From Mesorhizobium kowhaii (lineage in GTDB: Bacteria > Pseudomonadota > Alphaproteobacteria > Rhizobiales > Rhizobiaceae), in assembly GCF_003253745.1 (NCBI RefSeq), contig NZ_MZXV01000062.1, positions 62,001 to 126,000 on the forward strand: DNA of 64,000 nt, written 5' to 3'. Of this stretch, positions 45,423 to 53,432 are shown one piece after another. Both the position numbers and the translations under genes were made by a program. The notes beneath the pieces were generated by a model that saw nothing but the letters and a program-made list of their open reading frames with translations, had not been told where the DNA came from and did not search any database. Within the stretch, counting starts at the first letter, position 1; every line of letters begins with the position of its first letter.

Positions 45423-46883
45423 TTATTCGGCGTCCTTGGCGGCCTTCTTTTTCGGCGCTGCCTTTTTCTTGGGCTCTTCCGCGTCGTCAGCCTTCTTGGC
45501 GGCGGCTTTCTTCGCCGGCTTCGCCTTGACCGCGGTCTCGGCCTCCTCGTCGTCGGCCATCAGCTCTTCCTTGCTGACCTTGACGTCGGTGACCGAGATC
45601 TGGCCGAGCAGATGGTCGACCACCTTCTCCTCGAACATCGGCGCCCGCAGCGTGTTCAACGCTTCCGGGTTGCTGCGGTAGAACTCGAAGACTTCCTGCT
45701 GCTGGTTGCCCGGATAGCGGCGCACCTGCTCGAACAGGCCGCGCTGCAACTCCTCGTCCGATACCGTGACGCCGGCCTTCTCGCCGATTTCAGCCAGCAC
45801 CAGGCCAAGACGCACGCGGCGCTCGGCAAGACGCAGATATTCGGCGCGTGCCTCTTCTTCCGTCGTCTCTTCGTCGGCGAAGGTGCGGCCGGCTGCTTCC
45901 AGGTCGCGATTGACCTGAGCCCAGATGTTGTTGAACTCGGCGTCGACGAGCTTCGACGGCGCCTCGAACGAGTAGGACGCGTCGAGCTGGTCGAGCAGCT
46001 GGCGCTTGACCTTCTGGCGCGTCATGGCGCCGAACTGGTTTTCGATCTGGCCACGCACGACGTCGCGCAGGCGCTCAAGCGACTCCAGCCCAAGGTTCTT
46101 GGCGGTCTCGTCGTTGATTTCCAGTTCGCCGGGCTGGGACACTTCCTTGACGGTGACGTCGAAGGTCGCTTCCTTGCCGGCAAGATGCGCCGCCTGGTAG
46201 TTTTCCGGGAAGGTTACGGTGACCTGCTTTTCGTCACCGGCCTTGGCGCCGACCAGCTGATCCTCGAAGCCGGGGATGAACTCCTTCGAACCCAGCACCA
46301 GCGGCTGATCGGTACCGGCGCCGCCATTGAAGGCCTCGCCGGCGATCTTGCCGAGATAGTCGATGGTCACGCGGTCGCCATTGGCGGCCTTGCCGGTCTT
46401 CGGCTCATAGCTGCGTGCGGATTCGGCAACACGCTGGACCTGCTCGTCGATCTCGGTGTCCGGCACGTCGAACACCTGGCGCGTCACCTTGATGTCGGAG
46501 AAATCCTTGATCTCGATCGTCGGAATAATCTCGTAGTTGAGACGGAATTCGAAGTCGGCGCCGCCGGCCAGGATCTTCTCGGCTTCCTTCTCGTCTTCGG
46601 TCATGATGACTTCGGGCTGCATGGCAGCTTTTTCGCCACGCCCGGTAATGATCGTGCGGGTCGAATCATTGAGGATTTCGTTGACCACTTCAGCCATGAA
46701 CGACTTGCCGTAGACCTTGCGCAGGTGCTGCACTGGCACCTTGCCGGGACGGAAGCCGTTGATGCGGACCTTGTTCCTGGCGTCCGAAAGCCGCGCCATC
46801 AGCTTGGCTTCCATGTCACCGGCCGGCACGGTGATCTTGATCTCGCGCTTGAGACCGGAGTTGAGCGTTTCGGTGACCTGCAT
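45423..46883 (-). CDS. tig: Trigger factor chaperone (peptidyl-prolyl isomerase)
   Basis: 486 residues from the ATG at 46883 (MQVTETLNSGLKREIKITV); longer frames start in unrelated sequence. N-terminal ribosome-binding domain with the signature GFRPGKVP, FKBP-type isomerase domain (about 155-245, NGDRVTIDYLGKIAGEAFNG), and the helical C-terminal chaperone domain. The last 35 residues are a Lys/Ala/Glu tail typical of rhizobial homologues. Ribosome-bound, it shields nascent chains. Confidence 0.97.
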   Translation of the reverse strand: MQVTETLNSGLKREIKITVPAGDMEAKLMARLSDARNKVRINGFRPGKVPVQHLRKVYGKSFMAEVVNEILNDSTRTIITGRGEKAAMQPEVIMTEDEKEAEKILAGGADFEFRLNYEIIPTIEIKDFSDIKVTRQVFDVPDTEIDEQVQRVAESARSYEPKTGKAANGDRVTIDYLGKIAGEAFNGGAGTDQPLVLGSKEFIPGFEDQLVGAKAGDEKQVTVTFPENYQAAHLAGKEATFDVTVKEVSQPGELEINDETAKNLGLESLERLRDVVRGQIENQFGAMTRQKVKRQLLDQLDASYSFEAPSKLVDAEFNNIWAQVNRDLEAAGRTFADEETTEEEARAEYLRLAERRVRLGLVLAEIGEKAGVTVSDEELQRGLFEQVRRYPGNQQQEVFEFYRSNPEALNTLRAPMFEEKVVDHLLGQISVTDVKVSKEELMADDEEAETAVKAKPAKKAAAKKADDAEEPKKKAAPKKKAAKDAE

Positions 46884-47257
46884 CGTATAACCTTTGTTTT
46901 CACCAATGAGACTGCCACGGCCTCTGCCGTTCACAGCCTGCCGGTATAATCTTGCCGGGAATGGCTTTTGGTACGGAACCTGGCAATTTGACCGAAAATA
47001 CGGCTCAAATTCTCCCAAACTGCGTTCCAAAATGTGAATAAGTTCTTGTTTTTCCTACTTCTTATCACATTTTGCAGAAGCGGATCGTCGCGTCCCGTCA
47101 CATTCGACACGCCTTTTGTCACAGGCGGGGCTATTTTTCAACCATCTTCGCATTTCGGCGAACAACCAACATTTTGGCCCTGACCCGGACTTGTTCCTGA
47201 CCCCAACCTTGTTCCTGACATTGACAGAATGATGGCTACATGGGATTGCCGGTCCAT
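46884..47257. promoter_or_regulatory. Region between tig and tRNA-Leu
   Basis: About 370 bases; must carry the tig promoter (minus) and the tRNA promoter (plus). A short direct repeat CTTGTTCCTGAC occurs at 47187-47198 and 47208-47219. No gene seen. Confidence 0.4.
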
Positions 47258-47342
47258 GCGGATGTGGCGGAACTGGTAGACGCCCTGGATTTAGGTTCCA
47301 GTGCCGAAAGGCGTGGGGGTTCGAGTCCCTTCATCCGCACCA
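47258..47342 (+). tRNA. tRNA-Leu (anticodon UAG)
   Basis: 85-nt class II tRNA. Acceptor GCGGATG pairs with CATCCGC, discriminator A, encoded CCA end (47340-47342). Anticodon stem CTGGA/TCCAG encloses loop TTTAGGT with anticodon TAG, reading CUN leucine codons. Long variable arm (GTGCCGAAAGGCGT) and T-loop GTTCGAGTC fit leucine. Confidence 0.97.
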
Positions 47343-47378
47343 ATTCACCGGCCACGACTTTCTTCCTGGCATCGGTGC

Positions 47379-48827
47379 CTACGCCTCGAACACTCTCCCT
47401 GTGAACCACGCGGCTAGGTTCGCCAGTTCAGGTCCCAGCACACGATCGTCGCCGACAGGCGGCACGATAGCTCTGATTTCATCGACGAAGACCTGAAGCG
47501 CTGGCGGCGGCGCGCGTTCGGTAACGTGCAGCGCCTGCGAGGCCATCATCGCCAGCATCGCCATTGCCGCATCGACGCAGCGGCCGGCGGTCGCCTCCTT
47601 GGTCCATGCGAAGAACGCCGTGGTGGCGACATCGTCCTGTCCGGCACCGGCTGATTCCGTTCCCGGAATGAAGGTACGCTGCGCGGCGAGCTTGGCCTGC
47701 TCGAGATAGCCGGTGATCGCCATCGGCACATAGCCGACACTGCCGTGGCCATCGCTGTCGGCCCAATGCCGCCCGGTCATCAAAAGATCGGGTAGCAGCG
47801 ACACCTTGCCGTTCAGGAGCTTGGAGGCATGACGGTCGCAGAGAAGGCAGATATCGGCCCATATCGCCGCCAGATCGTCCAGTGCCGGTGTCGCCATGGC
47901 ATTGTGATAGCCGCCGGTGCTGATGCAGCGGCCGAGCGGATGTGCATCGTCCGGCGGGATATAGACCGGATTGTCCGATATCGAGGCCAGCGACACGGTG
48001 GCCGCCCGCTCGGCAGACGACAGCGCACGATGCGCCTGGCCGAGAACGCGGGGCACGATCCGGTAGCTGACCGGCGCCTGATAATTGCGCCGCCCGTCTC
48101 CGGCGCCAACCAGAAATTCCCGCAACCCCTGGAGGGCCGCGGCTTCATGTTGATCACCCCAGAGCGTGTCAAGCGCCGCGTCATAGTGCTCGAGCGGGGC
48201 GCGAAACGCTTCGATCGACAGCGCGAACACCTTGTGCGCCATCCGGATGCGGCGGCGCGCCGCAAGCGCCGCGTCGGCCACCAAAGCGGCGGCGCAGGGC
48301 GAGCCGTTGATCAACGAGCCCCGTTCCTTGACTTCCAGATCGAAGCGCGCCGAAAGCTCGGCGAACAACGGATAAAGCGCCAGGATCTCGCCGGCGCCGC
48401 CCTGGCCGGAGGCCGGTACCGTTGGCATCGGGCGGCCGTCGAGCATCGCGGCAACAGCGAGCGCGATGCGTGGCGTGGTGGCTGCGTTGCCTTCGATGAA
48501 GTTCGTCAGTCGGGCAAGCGTGATCGCCCGGACCACCCGATCGGGCAAGGGATCGCCGAACGAGGTCGCAGCGGCGAACGCCTTGATGCGCGCATGGCGA
48601 TCCCGCTCGTCAAGTTCGAGCTTGCGGCTCGCCAGCTCCCCCATGGCAGTGGTTACGCCATAGATGACCGGCGGCGGGTCGGATTCGATGAGCTTCAGGA
48701 ACGAGGCTCGGCATTCGGCGATGCGCTGCAAGGCCTTCTCGCCGATCTCCACGGTGTCCTTCTTCCAGGCGACGCGGAAAACGGTGTCGAGGTTGATGTC
48801 TTCACGCGTCGACAGGGTGATTGGCAT
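47379..48827 (-). CDS. Aromatic amino acid lyase family protein (HAL/PAL-like)
   Basis: 482 residues. The family Tyr region is YGVTTAMGE (Y56) and the residues that make the MIO cofactor are A139-S140-G141 in TVPASGQGGAGEI, different from the usual ASGDLAPL context. Other conserved parts are KERGSLINGSPCAAA, SISDNPVYIPPDD and YHNAMATPALDD. It probably deaminates an amino acid, but changes around the MIO loop mean histidase activity should not be assumed. No hut genes are near. It is on its own, followed by tRNA-Leu on the other strand. Confidence 0.85.
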   Translation of the reverse strand: MPITLSTREDINLDTVFRVAWKKDTVEIGEKALQRIAECRASFLKLIESDPPPVIYGVTTAMGELASRKLELDERDRHARIKAFAAATSFGDPLPDRVVRAITLARLTNFIEGNAATTPRIALAVAAMLDGRPMPTVPASGQGGAGEILALYPLFAELSARFDLEVKERGSLINGSPCAAALVADAALAARRRIRMAHKVFALSIEAFRAPLEHYDAALDTLWGDQHEAAALQGLREFLVGAGDGRRNYQAPVSYRIVPRVLGQAHRALSSAERAATVSLASISDNPVYIPPDDAHPLGRCISTGGYHNAMATPALDDLAAIWADICLLCDRHASKLLNGKVSLLPDLLMTGRHWADSDGHGSVGYVPMAITGYLEQAKLAAQRTFIPGTESAGAGQDDVATTAFFAWTKEATAGRCVDAAMAMLAMMASQALHVTERAPPPALQVFVDEIRAIVPPVGDDRVLGPELANLAAWFTGRVFEA

Positions 48828-48879
48828 GCTTCTTACCGGGCTGAGGGCTTCCGTCGACCATCGCGGTCGACATCACTAG

Positions 48880-48982
48880 AGCAATTCCAGGAAAAGTGTG
48901 AAACGGTTTTCCGTCCGGAATTGCGTCAAAAACAAAGAGATAGAGCGCTTCGGCGTTTCCGTGAAATGATGAACCGCTCTAT
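48880..48982. repeat. RIME-like intergenic repeat (type with AGAGCAATTCC)
   Basis: Begins AGAGCAATTCCAGGAAAAGT, contains the inverted pair CGGTTTTCCGTCCGGAATTG, and ends in AACCGCTCT, giving a foldable mosaic. I recognise this as a common rhizobial intergenic repeat. It sits between two minus-strand genes. Confidence 0.8.
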
Positions 48983-48983
48983 C

Positions 48984-49568
48984 CTAATAAAGCGGTTCCT
49001 CGAACAGCGTCTTGTCGCCGTCCACCAGCGCCTTGATCTGCGCGGTGCCGTCGCCCGCAAGTGCGATGCGAATGCCGAACGGGCGCACCCGCATGTCGTT
49101 CTGGATCGCCATCCCCTCGCCTTCCGGCAGATAGAAGCGCTCGATGCCATAATCCGGCGCAATAGTCATGCCTTCGCTGCGAAGATCCCAGCCCTCGGCG
49201 ACATGGCCTGATATGTCGGCCTCGTCAGCGGTGGCCGGCGTCGGCGCCTTGCCGAACCAGGCGGTGGTCGGCTGCCAATAGCCGTCGGCACCCTTCTTCA
49301 AGCGGACGACAATCGACGTGTCGTCGCTGGAGAGCTTGTCGGCCGGGACGTTGGCGATCATTTTCACCGGTATCCGCGAAATCCCATAGCCGAGGATAAT
49401 GTAGTCGCCGCGCAGGAGATCGCGGGGATCGACGGGTTCGATCTTCAGCAGGACTTCCTTGCCGTTGCGCAGGATCGCTGCCCGGCCGGCGATGATCCAG
49501 CTCAGGAAACCTATCTGGACGAGCGCCAGCACCAGCGCCGATATGATCAGCCTCTTTCCGGTCATCAT
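48984..49568 (-). CDS. GDYXXLXY-domain membrane-anchored protein
   Basis: 194 residues: N-terminal helix (LIISALVLALVQIGFLSWII) and then the name-giving motif as RGDYIILGYGISRI. The rest is a periplasmic beta-rich domain. The family is nearly always paired with a DUF2157 membrane protein, as here, where the start overlaps that gene's end by four bases. Function unknown. Confidence 0.88.
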   Translation of the reverse strand: MMTGKRLIISALVLALVQIGFLSWIIAGRAAILRNGKEVLLKIEPVDPRDLLRGDYIILGYGISRIPVKMIANVPADKLSSDDTSIVVRLKKGADGYWQPTTAWFGKAPTPATADEADISGHVAEGWDLRSEGMTIAPDYGIERFYLPEGEGMAIQNDMRVRPFGIRIALAGDGTAQIKALVDGDKTLFEEPLY

Positions 49569-50683
49569 GCCGTGGCTCCCTTGGCGACTGGGCTCTTCAT
49601 GCGTTTTTCGATGCGGATGATGACGATCGCAAGGATGCCGAGCAGCACCGCGGCGGCAAGGAAGAAGCCGGCCGTATCGAGCATCGATTGCAACGTCACC
49701 ACATAGATGACGGCAAGTTCGAAAGCGAAGCCGGCATAGGCAAGCCAGCGCAACCCGCGGCTTTCCCGCCCTGCCAGCACGATTGCAGCGACGATGCCTG
49801 CCAACGCAATCACCGAAGCGATGGCGAATCCGCTGTTGTAGGTGCTTTCATCGGCCAGTTCGAACTGGACCATCGCCAGGCCGGTGAGGAAGCCGAGCAG
49901 CGCATGCAAGGGCAAGCGGCCGCCGAGCTGCACGATCTTGTCGACCGGCTCCGGCGCAAAGACGGAAGCCGCAAACAGCAGCGCTGAGACGATGACCAGG
50001 GGGATCGCCACCTGCAGTGTCGCGTGATCCATGGCAAACAGCACGAGGTAGAAGAGCAGCGACAGGATGATCAGGTGCCGCGCCGGCTGGCTGCGGGTCC
50101 AGAACGAGACGGCAAACAGCACGATCGCCATGACCACGAAGAGATGCGGAAATTCGCTGCGGCCGTAATAATCGAAGCCTTTGAGGAACAGCCAGGCATC
50201 GGCAATGCCGACCGCAGCCACGGTCAGCGGGTTCGAACGCAGGGCGACCGCCGCCAATGCCGTGCCCGCGCCCCAGGTGACCAAGGCGGACGCCTCGTCG
50301 CCGGAGAGATGATACATCTGCCCGATCAGCGCGATCGAGCCGCCGAAGGCCGCTGCGGCCACGATCCACAGCGCCTCGCCGATCGCCGCATGGTCGCGCG
50401 TCTTCAGCAGCGCACCGCCGACATAGCCGCCAAGGATGATGGCAAAGAGTGCCACGACCCGCGCCAGCCGCGGGATGGCGTCCCAGTTGGCAGCGACGAA
50501 AATCAGGATGGCGGCGCCGAACAGCAAGGCAGCCATCATCGCCAGGATAGAGCCGAAGCTGAGCGATTTGCGCTCGTTGGCCTCGACATCGCGCGTCAGG
50601 GAATCGGCGGTGGCGGCATCGATCAGGCCGGCCTGCCGCCAGCGCGCGATATCCGCCCTCACTCGTGACGAATAGCCCGCCAT
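49565..50683 (-). CDS. DUF2157 multi-pass membrane protein
   Basis: 372 residues from the ATG at 50683 (GGGGGAG seven bases upstream). A cytosolic N-terminal helix pair (RVRADIARWRQAGLIDAATA) is followed by about ten hydrophobic segments, such as LAMMAALLFGAAILIFVAAN and WDAIPRLARVVALFAIILGG. DUF2157/GDYXXLXY pairs are widespread and uncharacterised. Confidence 0.88.
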   Translation of the reverse strand: MAGYSSRVRADIARWRQAGLIDAATADSLTRDVEANERKSLSFGSILAMMAALLFGAAILIFVAANWDAIPRLARVVALFAIILGGYVGGALLKTRDHAAIGEALWIVAAAAFGGSIALIGQMYHLSGDEASALVTWGAGTALAAVALRSNPLTVAAVGIADAWLFLKGFDYYGRSEFPHLFVVMAIVLFAVSFWTRSQPARHLIILSLLFYLVLFAMDHATLQVAIPLVIVSALLFAASVFAPEPVDKIVQLGGRLPLHALLGFLTGLAMVQFELADESTYNSGFAIASVIALAGIVAAIVLAGRESRGLRWLAYAGFAFELAVIYVVTLQSMLDTAGFFLAAAVLLGILAIVIIRIEKRMKSPVAKGATA

Positions 50684-50921
50684 CACGCTTCTCCCCCAGT
50701 TTGGTCTTTTTTTCAGCCGACCCGGTCAAACCGTTGGCGCAACGGCATTTTCCGATTCGGGTTTCTTTGTGTCAGGTCCGTGAACGCGCGTTAATGCTGC
50801 ATTGCACAATTTGCATTGCTGCCATGCAGCCATAGCGCTTTTAAATCGATATAGGCCCGCCTATCTATGGTTCGTACACAAAGACGGAATGATCCGAAAG
50901 AAAGACGAAACGAGAAATACC

Positions 50922-51062
50922 ATGAACCTGATCCGCAACTACCGCAACTGGCGCCGCTACAGGGACACCGTGTCCGAGCTGAGCCGCCTGAGCAACCGTG
51001 AACTGACCGACCTCGGCATCAGCCGCAGCGACATTCCTTACGTCGCTCGCAAGGCGGTCTAA
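50922..51062 (+). CDS. DUF1127 small protein 1
   Basis: 46 residues, Arg-rich: MNLIRNYRNWRRYRDTVSEL, then LSRLSNRELTDLGISRSDIP. DUF1127 proteins are short basic RNA-binding proteins in alphaproteobacteria. In Rhodobacter a DUF1127 gene is co-transcribed with CCUCCUCCC-loop sRNAs, as appears here. The second copy follows 48 bases later. Confidence 0.92.
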   Translation: MNLIRNYRNWRRYRDTVSELSRLSNRELTDLGISRSDIPYVARKAV

Positions 51063-51110
51063 TTCTTCGGACCGCAAATGGTCCGAACAAGTTTTGAAAA
51101 GAGAACGACA

Positions 51111-51251
51111 ATGAACCTGATCCGCAACTATCGTAACTGGCGCGTTTATCGCGAGACGGTTACCGAGCTGGGTCGCCTTTCGAACCGCCAGCTGCATGAT
51201 CTCGGTATCGTCCGCGACGAAATCAAGATCGTCGCTCGCCGGGCGATCTAA
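51111..51251 (+). CDS. DUF1127 small protein 2
   Basis: 46 residues, clear duplicate of the gene before it (MNLIRNYRNWRVYRETVTEL, then GRLSNRQLHDLGIVRDEIKI). Preceded by GAGAACGACA. Its stop is 16 bases before the first of six CCTCCTCCC-loop hairpins. Confidence 0.92.
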   Translation: MNLIRNYRNWRVYRETVTELGRLSNRQLHDLGIVRDEIKIVARRAI

Positions 51252-51267
51252 CTAACAGAATTTCGCC

Positions 51268-51378
51268 AGGGTCGACCTCCTCCCCGACCCTGACGGATCC
51301 GGTCAACCTTCACCTCCTCCCGAGGGTTGACCACCAAAACGGCGCCCGCCGCACCTCCTCCCGCGGCGGGCGTTGTTT
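51268..51378 (+). ncRNA. CCTCCTCCC-loop RNA unit 1 (cuckoo/CcsR-like), three hairpins
   Basis: Three hairpins each show CCTCCTCCC in the loop: 51268-51291 (stem AGGGTCG/CGACCCT, motif 51276-51284), 51301-51332 (stem GGTCAACC/GGTTGACC, motif 51313-51321) and 51343-51372 (10-bp stem CGCCCGCCGC/GCGGCGGGCG, motif 51354-51362), the last followed by TTGTTT. The motif is complementary to ribosome-binding sites, as in the cuckoo RNA family and CcsR1-4 of Rhodobacter, which likewise follow a DUF1127 gene. Probably cut out of the DUF1127 transcript. Confidence 0.8.
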
Positions 51379-51421
51379 CCCAAAAGGGTTTCGCCCCTTT
51401 CAAAAATGGCGAAAGAGATTT

Positions 51422-51540
51422 CGTCAAAGCCGACCTCCTCCCCGGCGATGACGAATACGGTCGGCCTTCACCTCCTCCCGAGGGTCGACCCCAAAAACGA
51501 CACCCGCCGGACCTCCTCCCCCGGCGGGTGTTGTTGTTTT
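51422..51540 (+). ncRNA. CCTCCTCCC-loop RNA unit 2 (cuckoo/CcsR-like), three hairpins
   Basis: Second unit with the same three-hairpin order: 51422-51453 (inner stem GCCG/CGGC, outer CGTCA/TGACG, motif 51434-51442), 51459-51490 (stem GGTCG/CGACC, motif 51471-51479) and 51500-51531 (perfect 11-bp stem ACACCCGCCGG/CCGGCGGGTGT, motif 51512-51520), followed by TGTTGTTTT. The last hairpin is a good intrinsic terminator. It looks like a tandem duplication of unit 1. Confidence 0.8.
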
Positions 51541-51625
51541 CAGGGTTTGGTTGCGCCCGCAGCCGTTTGCCCCGCGCCACGCACGGCAATTGCAATCACG
51601 GCTCCAAGCGATTATTCCGGCGCTC

Positions 51626-53038
51626 ATGAGCAAAAATCCAATCCACATCATCGGCGGCGGCCTCGCCGGTTGCGAAGCCGCCTGGCAGGCAGCCGAGGCT
51701 GGCGTGCCCGTCATCCTGCATGAAATGCGGCCCGTCCGCGGCACCGATGCGCACAAGACCGACTGTCTGGCCGAACTGGTCTGCTCGAATTCCTTCCGCT
51801 CCGACGACGCCGAAAACAACGCCGTCGGCCTGTTGCATGCCGAAATGCGGCTGGCCGGCTCATTGATCATGAGCGCCGGCGACGCCAACCAGGTGCCGGC
51901 CGGCGGCGCGCTTGCCGTCGATCGCGACGGATTTTCCGACGCGGTGACGAAAAGGCTCGAAGCGCATCCGCGGATCACCATCCAGCGCGAGGAAGTGCCG
52001 GGCTTGCCGCCGGCGGACTGGGATCAGGCGATCATCGCCACGGGCCCGCTGACCGCACCTTCGCTTGCCCAGTCGATCGCGGAGGCGACCGGCGCCGATG
52101 CGCTGGCCTTCTTCGACGCCATCGCGCCGATCGTCCATTTCGACACGATCGATATGGACACCTGCTGGTTCCAGTCGCGCTATGACAAGGTCGGGCCCGG
52201 CGGCACCGGCAAGGACTACATCAATTGCCCGATGGACAAGGAGCAATATCTCGCCTTCGTGCAGGCGCTGGTCGACGGCCAGAAAACCGAATTCAAACAA
52301 TGGGAAGGCACGCCCTATTTCGACGGCTGCCTGCCGATCGAGATCATGGCCGAACGCGGCGTCGAGACGCTGCGCTACGGGCCGATGAAGCCGATGGGGC
52401 TGACCAATGCGCACAATCCGACGGTGAAGGCCTATGCCGTCGTCCAGCTGCGGCAGGACAACGCGCTGGGCACGCTCTACAACATGGTCGGCTTTCAGAC
52501 CAAGCTGAAGCATGCCGAGCAGGTGCGCGTGTTCCGCACCATTCCGGGCCTCGAAAACGCCGACTTCGCCCGCCTCGGCGGCCTGCATCGCAACACCTAC
52601 ATCAACTCGCCGACCTTGCTCGACGCCTCGCTGCAGCTGAAGTCGCGCCCCGGCCTGCGTTTTGCCGGCCAGATCACCGGCTGCGAGGGTTATGTCGAAA
52701 GCGCTGCGATCGGCCTGCTCGCCGGGCGCTTCGCCGCCGCCGAAAGGCTCGGCCATGCACCATCCCTGCCACCGCTCACCACAGCCTTCGGCGCCCTGCT
52801 CAATCACATCACCGGCGGCCACATCGTGTCCGATGACGAACCGGGAAAACGCTCCTTCCAGCCGATGAATGTCAATTTCGGCCTGTTCCCGCCGATGGAA
52901 GCGCCGAAAATCGAAGGCAAGCGCCTGCGCGGCAAGGACAAGACCGTCGCCAAGCGACAAGGGATAACCGCACGTGCACGCGCCGACTGCCGGCAATGGC
53001 TGGGATTGGCGGCGCAAACGGCCGAAGCAGCGGAATAA
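51626..53038 (+). CDS. trmFO: Methylenetetrahydrofolate-tRNA-(uracil-5-)-methyltransferase
   Basis: 470 residues from the ATG at 51626. N-terminal FAD-binding motif HIIGGGLAGCEAAWQAA, the family stretch ELVCSNSFRSDDAENNAVGL with Cys53 in its usual place, FDGCLPIEIMAERG with the second conserved Cys, and YGPMKPMGLTN. It puts the methyl on U54 of tRNA using folate and FADH2. Length is standard. The 3' part of the RNA cluster ends about 85 bases upstream. Confidence 0.95.
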   Translation: MSKNPIHIIGGGLAGCEAAWQAAEAGVPVILHEMRPVRGTDAHKTDCLAELVCSNSFRSDDAENNAVGLLHAEMRLAGSLIMSAGDANQVPAGGALAVDRDGFSDAVTKRLEAHPRITIQREEVPGLPPADWDQAIIATGPLTAPSLAQSIAEATGADALAFFDAIAPIVHFDTIDMDTCWFQSRYDKVGPGGTGKDYINCPMDKEQYLAFVQALVDGQKTEFKQWEGTPYFDGCLPIEIMAERGVETLRYGPMKPMGLTNAHNPTVKAYAVVQLRQDNALGTLYNMVGFQTKLKHAEQVRVFRTIPGLENADFARLGGLHRNTYINSPTLLDASLQLKSRPGLRFAGQITGCEGYVESAAIGLLAGRFAAAERLGHAPSLPPLTTAFGALLNHITGGHIVSDDEPGKRSFQPMNVNFGLFPPMEAPKIEGKRLRGKDKTVAKRQGITARARADCRQWLGLAAQTAEAAE

Positions 53039-53074
53039 ACAATCTTTCCGTCCCTGGTTGGACCTCAGGTATAA

Positions 53075-53093
53075 AGTAGGATAGTATCCCACT
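53075..53093. promoter_or_regulatory. Palindrome before the ParD-like gene
   Basis: AGTAGGATAGTATCCCACT: symmetrical around G53084 with one mismatch pair. It lies 23 bases before the antitoxin start. Ribbon-helix-helix antitoxins commonly bind such sites to repress themselves, so this is a candidate operator. Confidence 0.45.
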
Positions 53094-53115
53094 TCAGCCT
53101 GAGAGAGACACAGTC

Positions 53116-53424
53116 ATGGAATCCGCCGAGAAACTGTCCGTCACCGTCACGCCTGCCATGGCGCGTATGATCCGCGAGAAAGTCGAGGACGGCTCCTTCG
53201 GATCGGCCAGTGAAGTCATCCGCGCCGCGCTTCGCGCTTTCCAGCGCGAAGAGGAAGAGCACGCCGAGCGCATGGCATCGATTAGGGCGCGAGTGAAGGC
53301 GTCGATCGAGGACACGAGGCCAAACCTTTCAATGGAAGAAGTTGATACCCGGCTACGGGAACTCATCGCCCAGAGGTCAAGCGCAAGTGGTTCTCCAACT
53401 GGCGGTTCGAGCGAGCCAACCTGA
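53116..53424 (+). CDS. ParD-like antitoxin without visible toxin gene
   Basis: 102 residues. N-terminal ribbon-helix-helix of the ParD type: KLSVTVTPAMARMIREKVED, then GSFGSASEVIRAALRAFQRE. The helical tail runs to LRELIAQ and ends with a Ser/Gly-rich stretch. ParD genes are normally followed at once by parE; here the next gene is a convergent desaturase 8 bases away, and no ParE-like frame is seen. Confidence 0.85.
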   Translation: MESAEKLSVTVTPAMARMIREKVEDGSFGSASEVIRAALRAFQREEEEHAERMASIRARVKASIEDTRPNLSMEEVDTRLRELIAQRSSASGSPTGGSSEPT

Positions 53425-53432
53425 CGACAAGG

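Noticed and set aside
45222..46949. A 575-codon plus-strand open frame opposite tig.
   Set aside because: Antisense shadow of a conserved gene with no recognisable domain.
51265..51545. The repeated CCTCCTCCC blocks looked at first like a CRISPR-type or microsatellite array.
   Set aside because: Spacing is irregular, each block lies in the loop of a distinct inverted repeat, and there are no uniform direct repeats with spacers.
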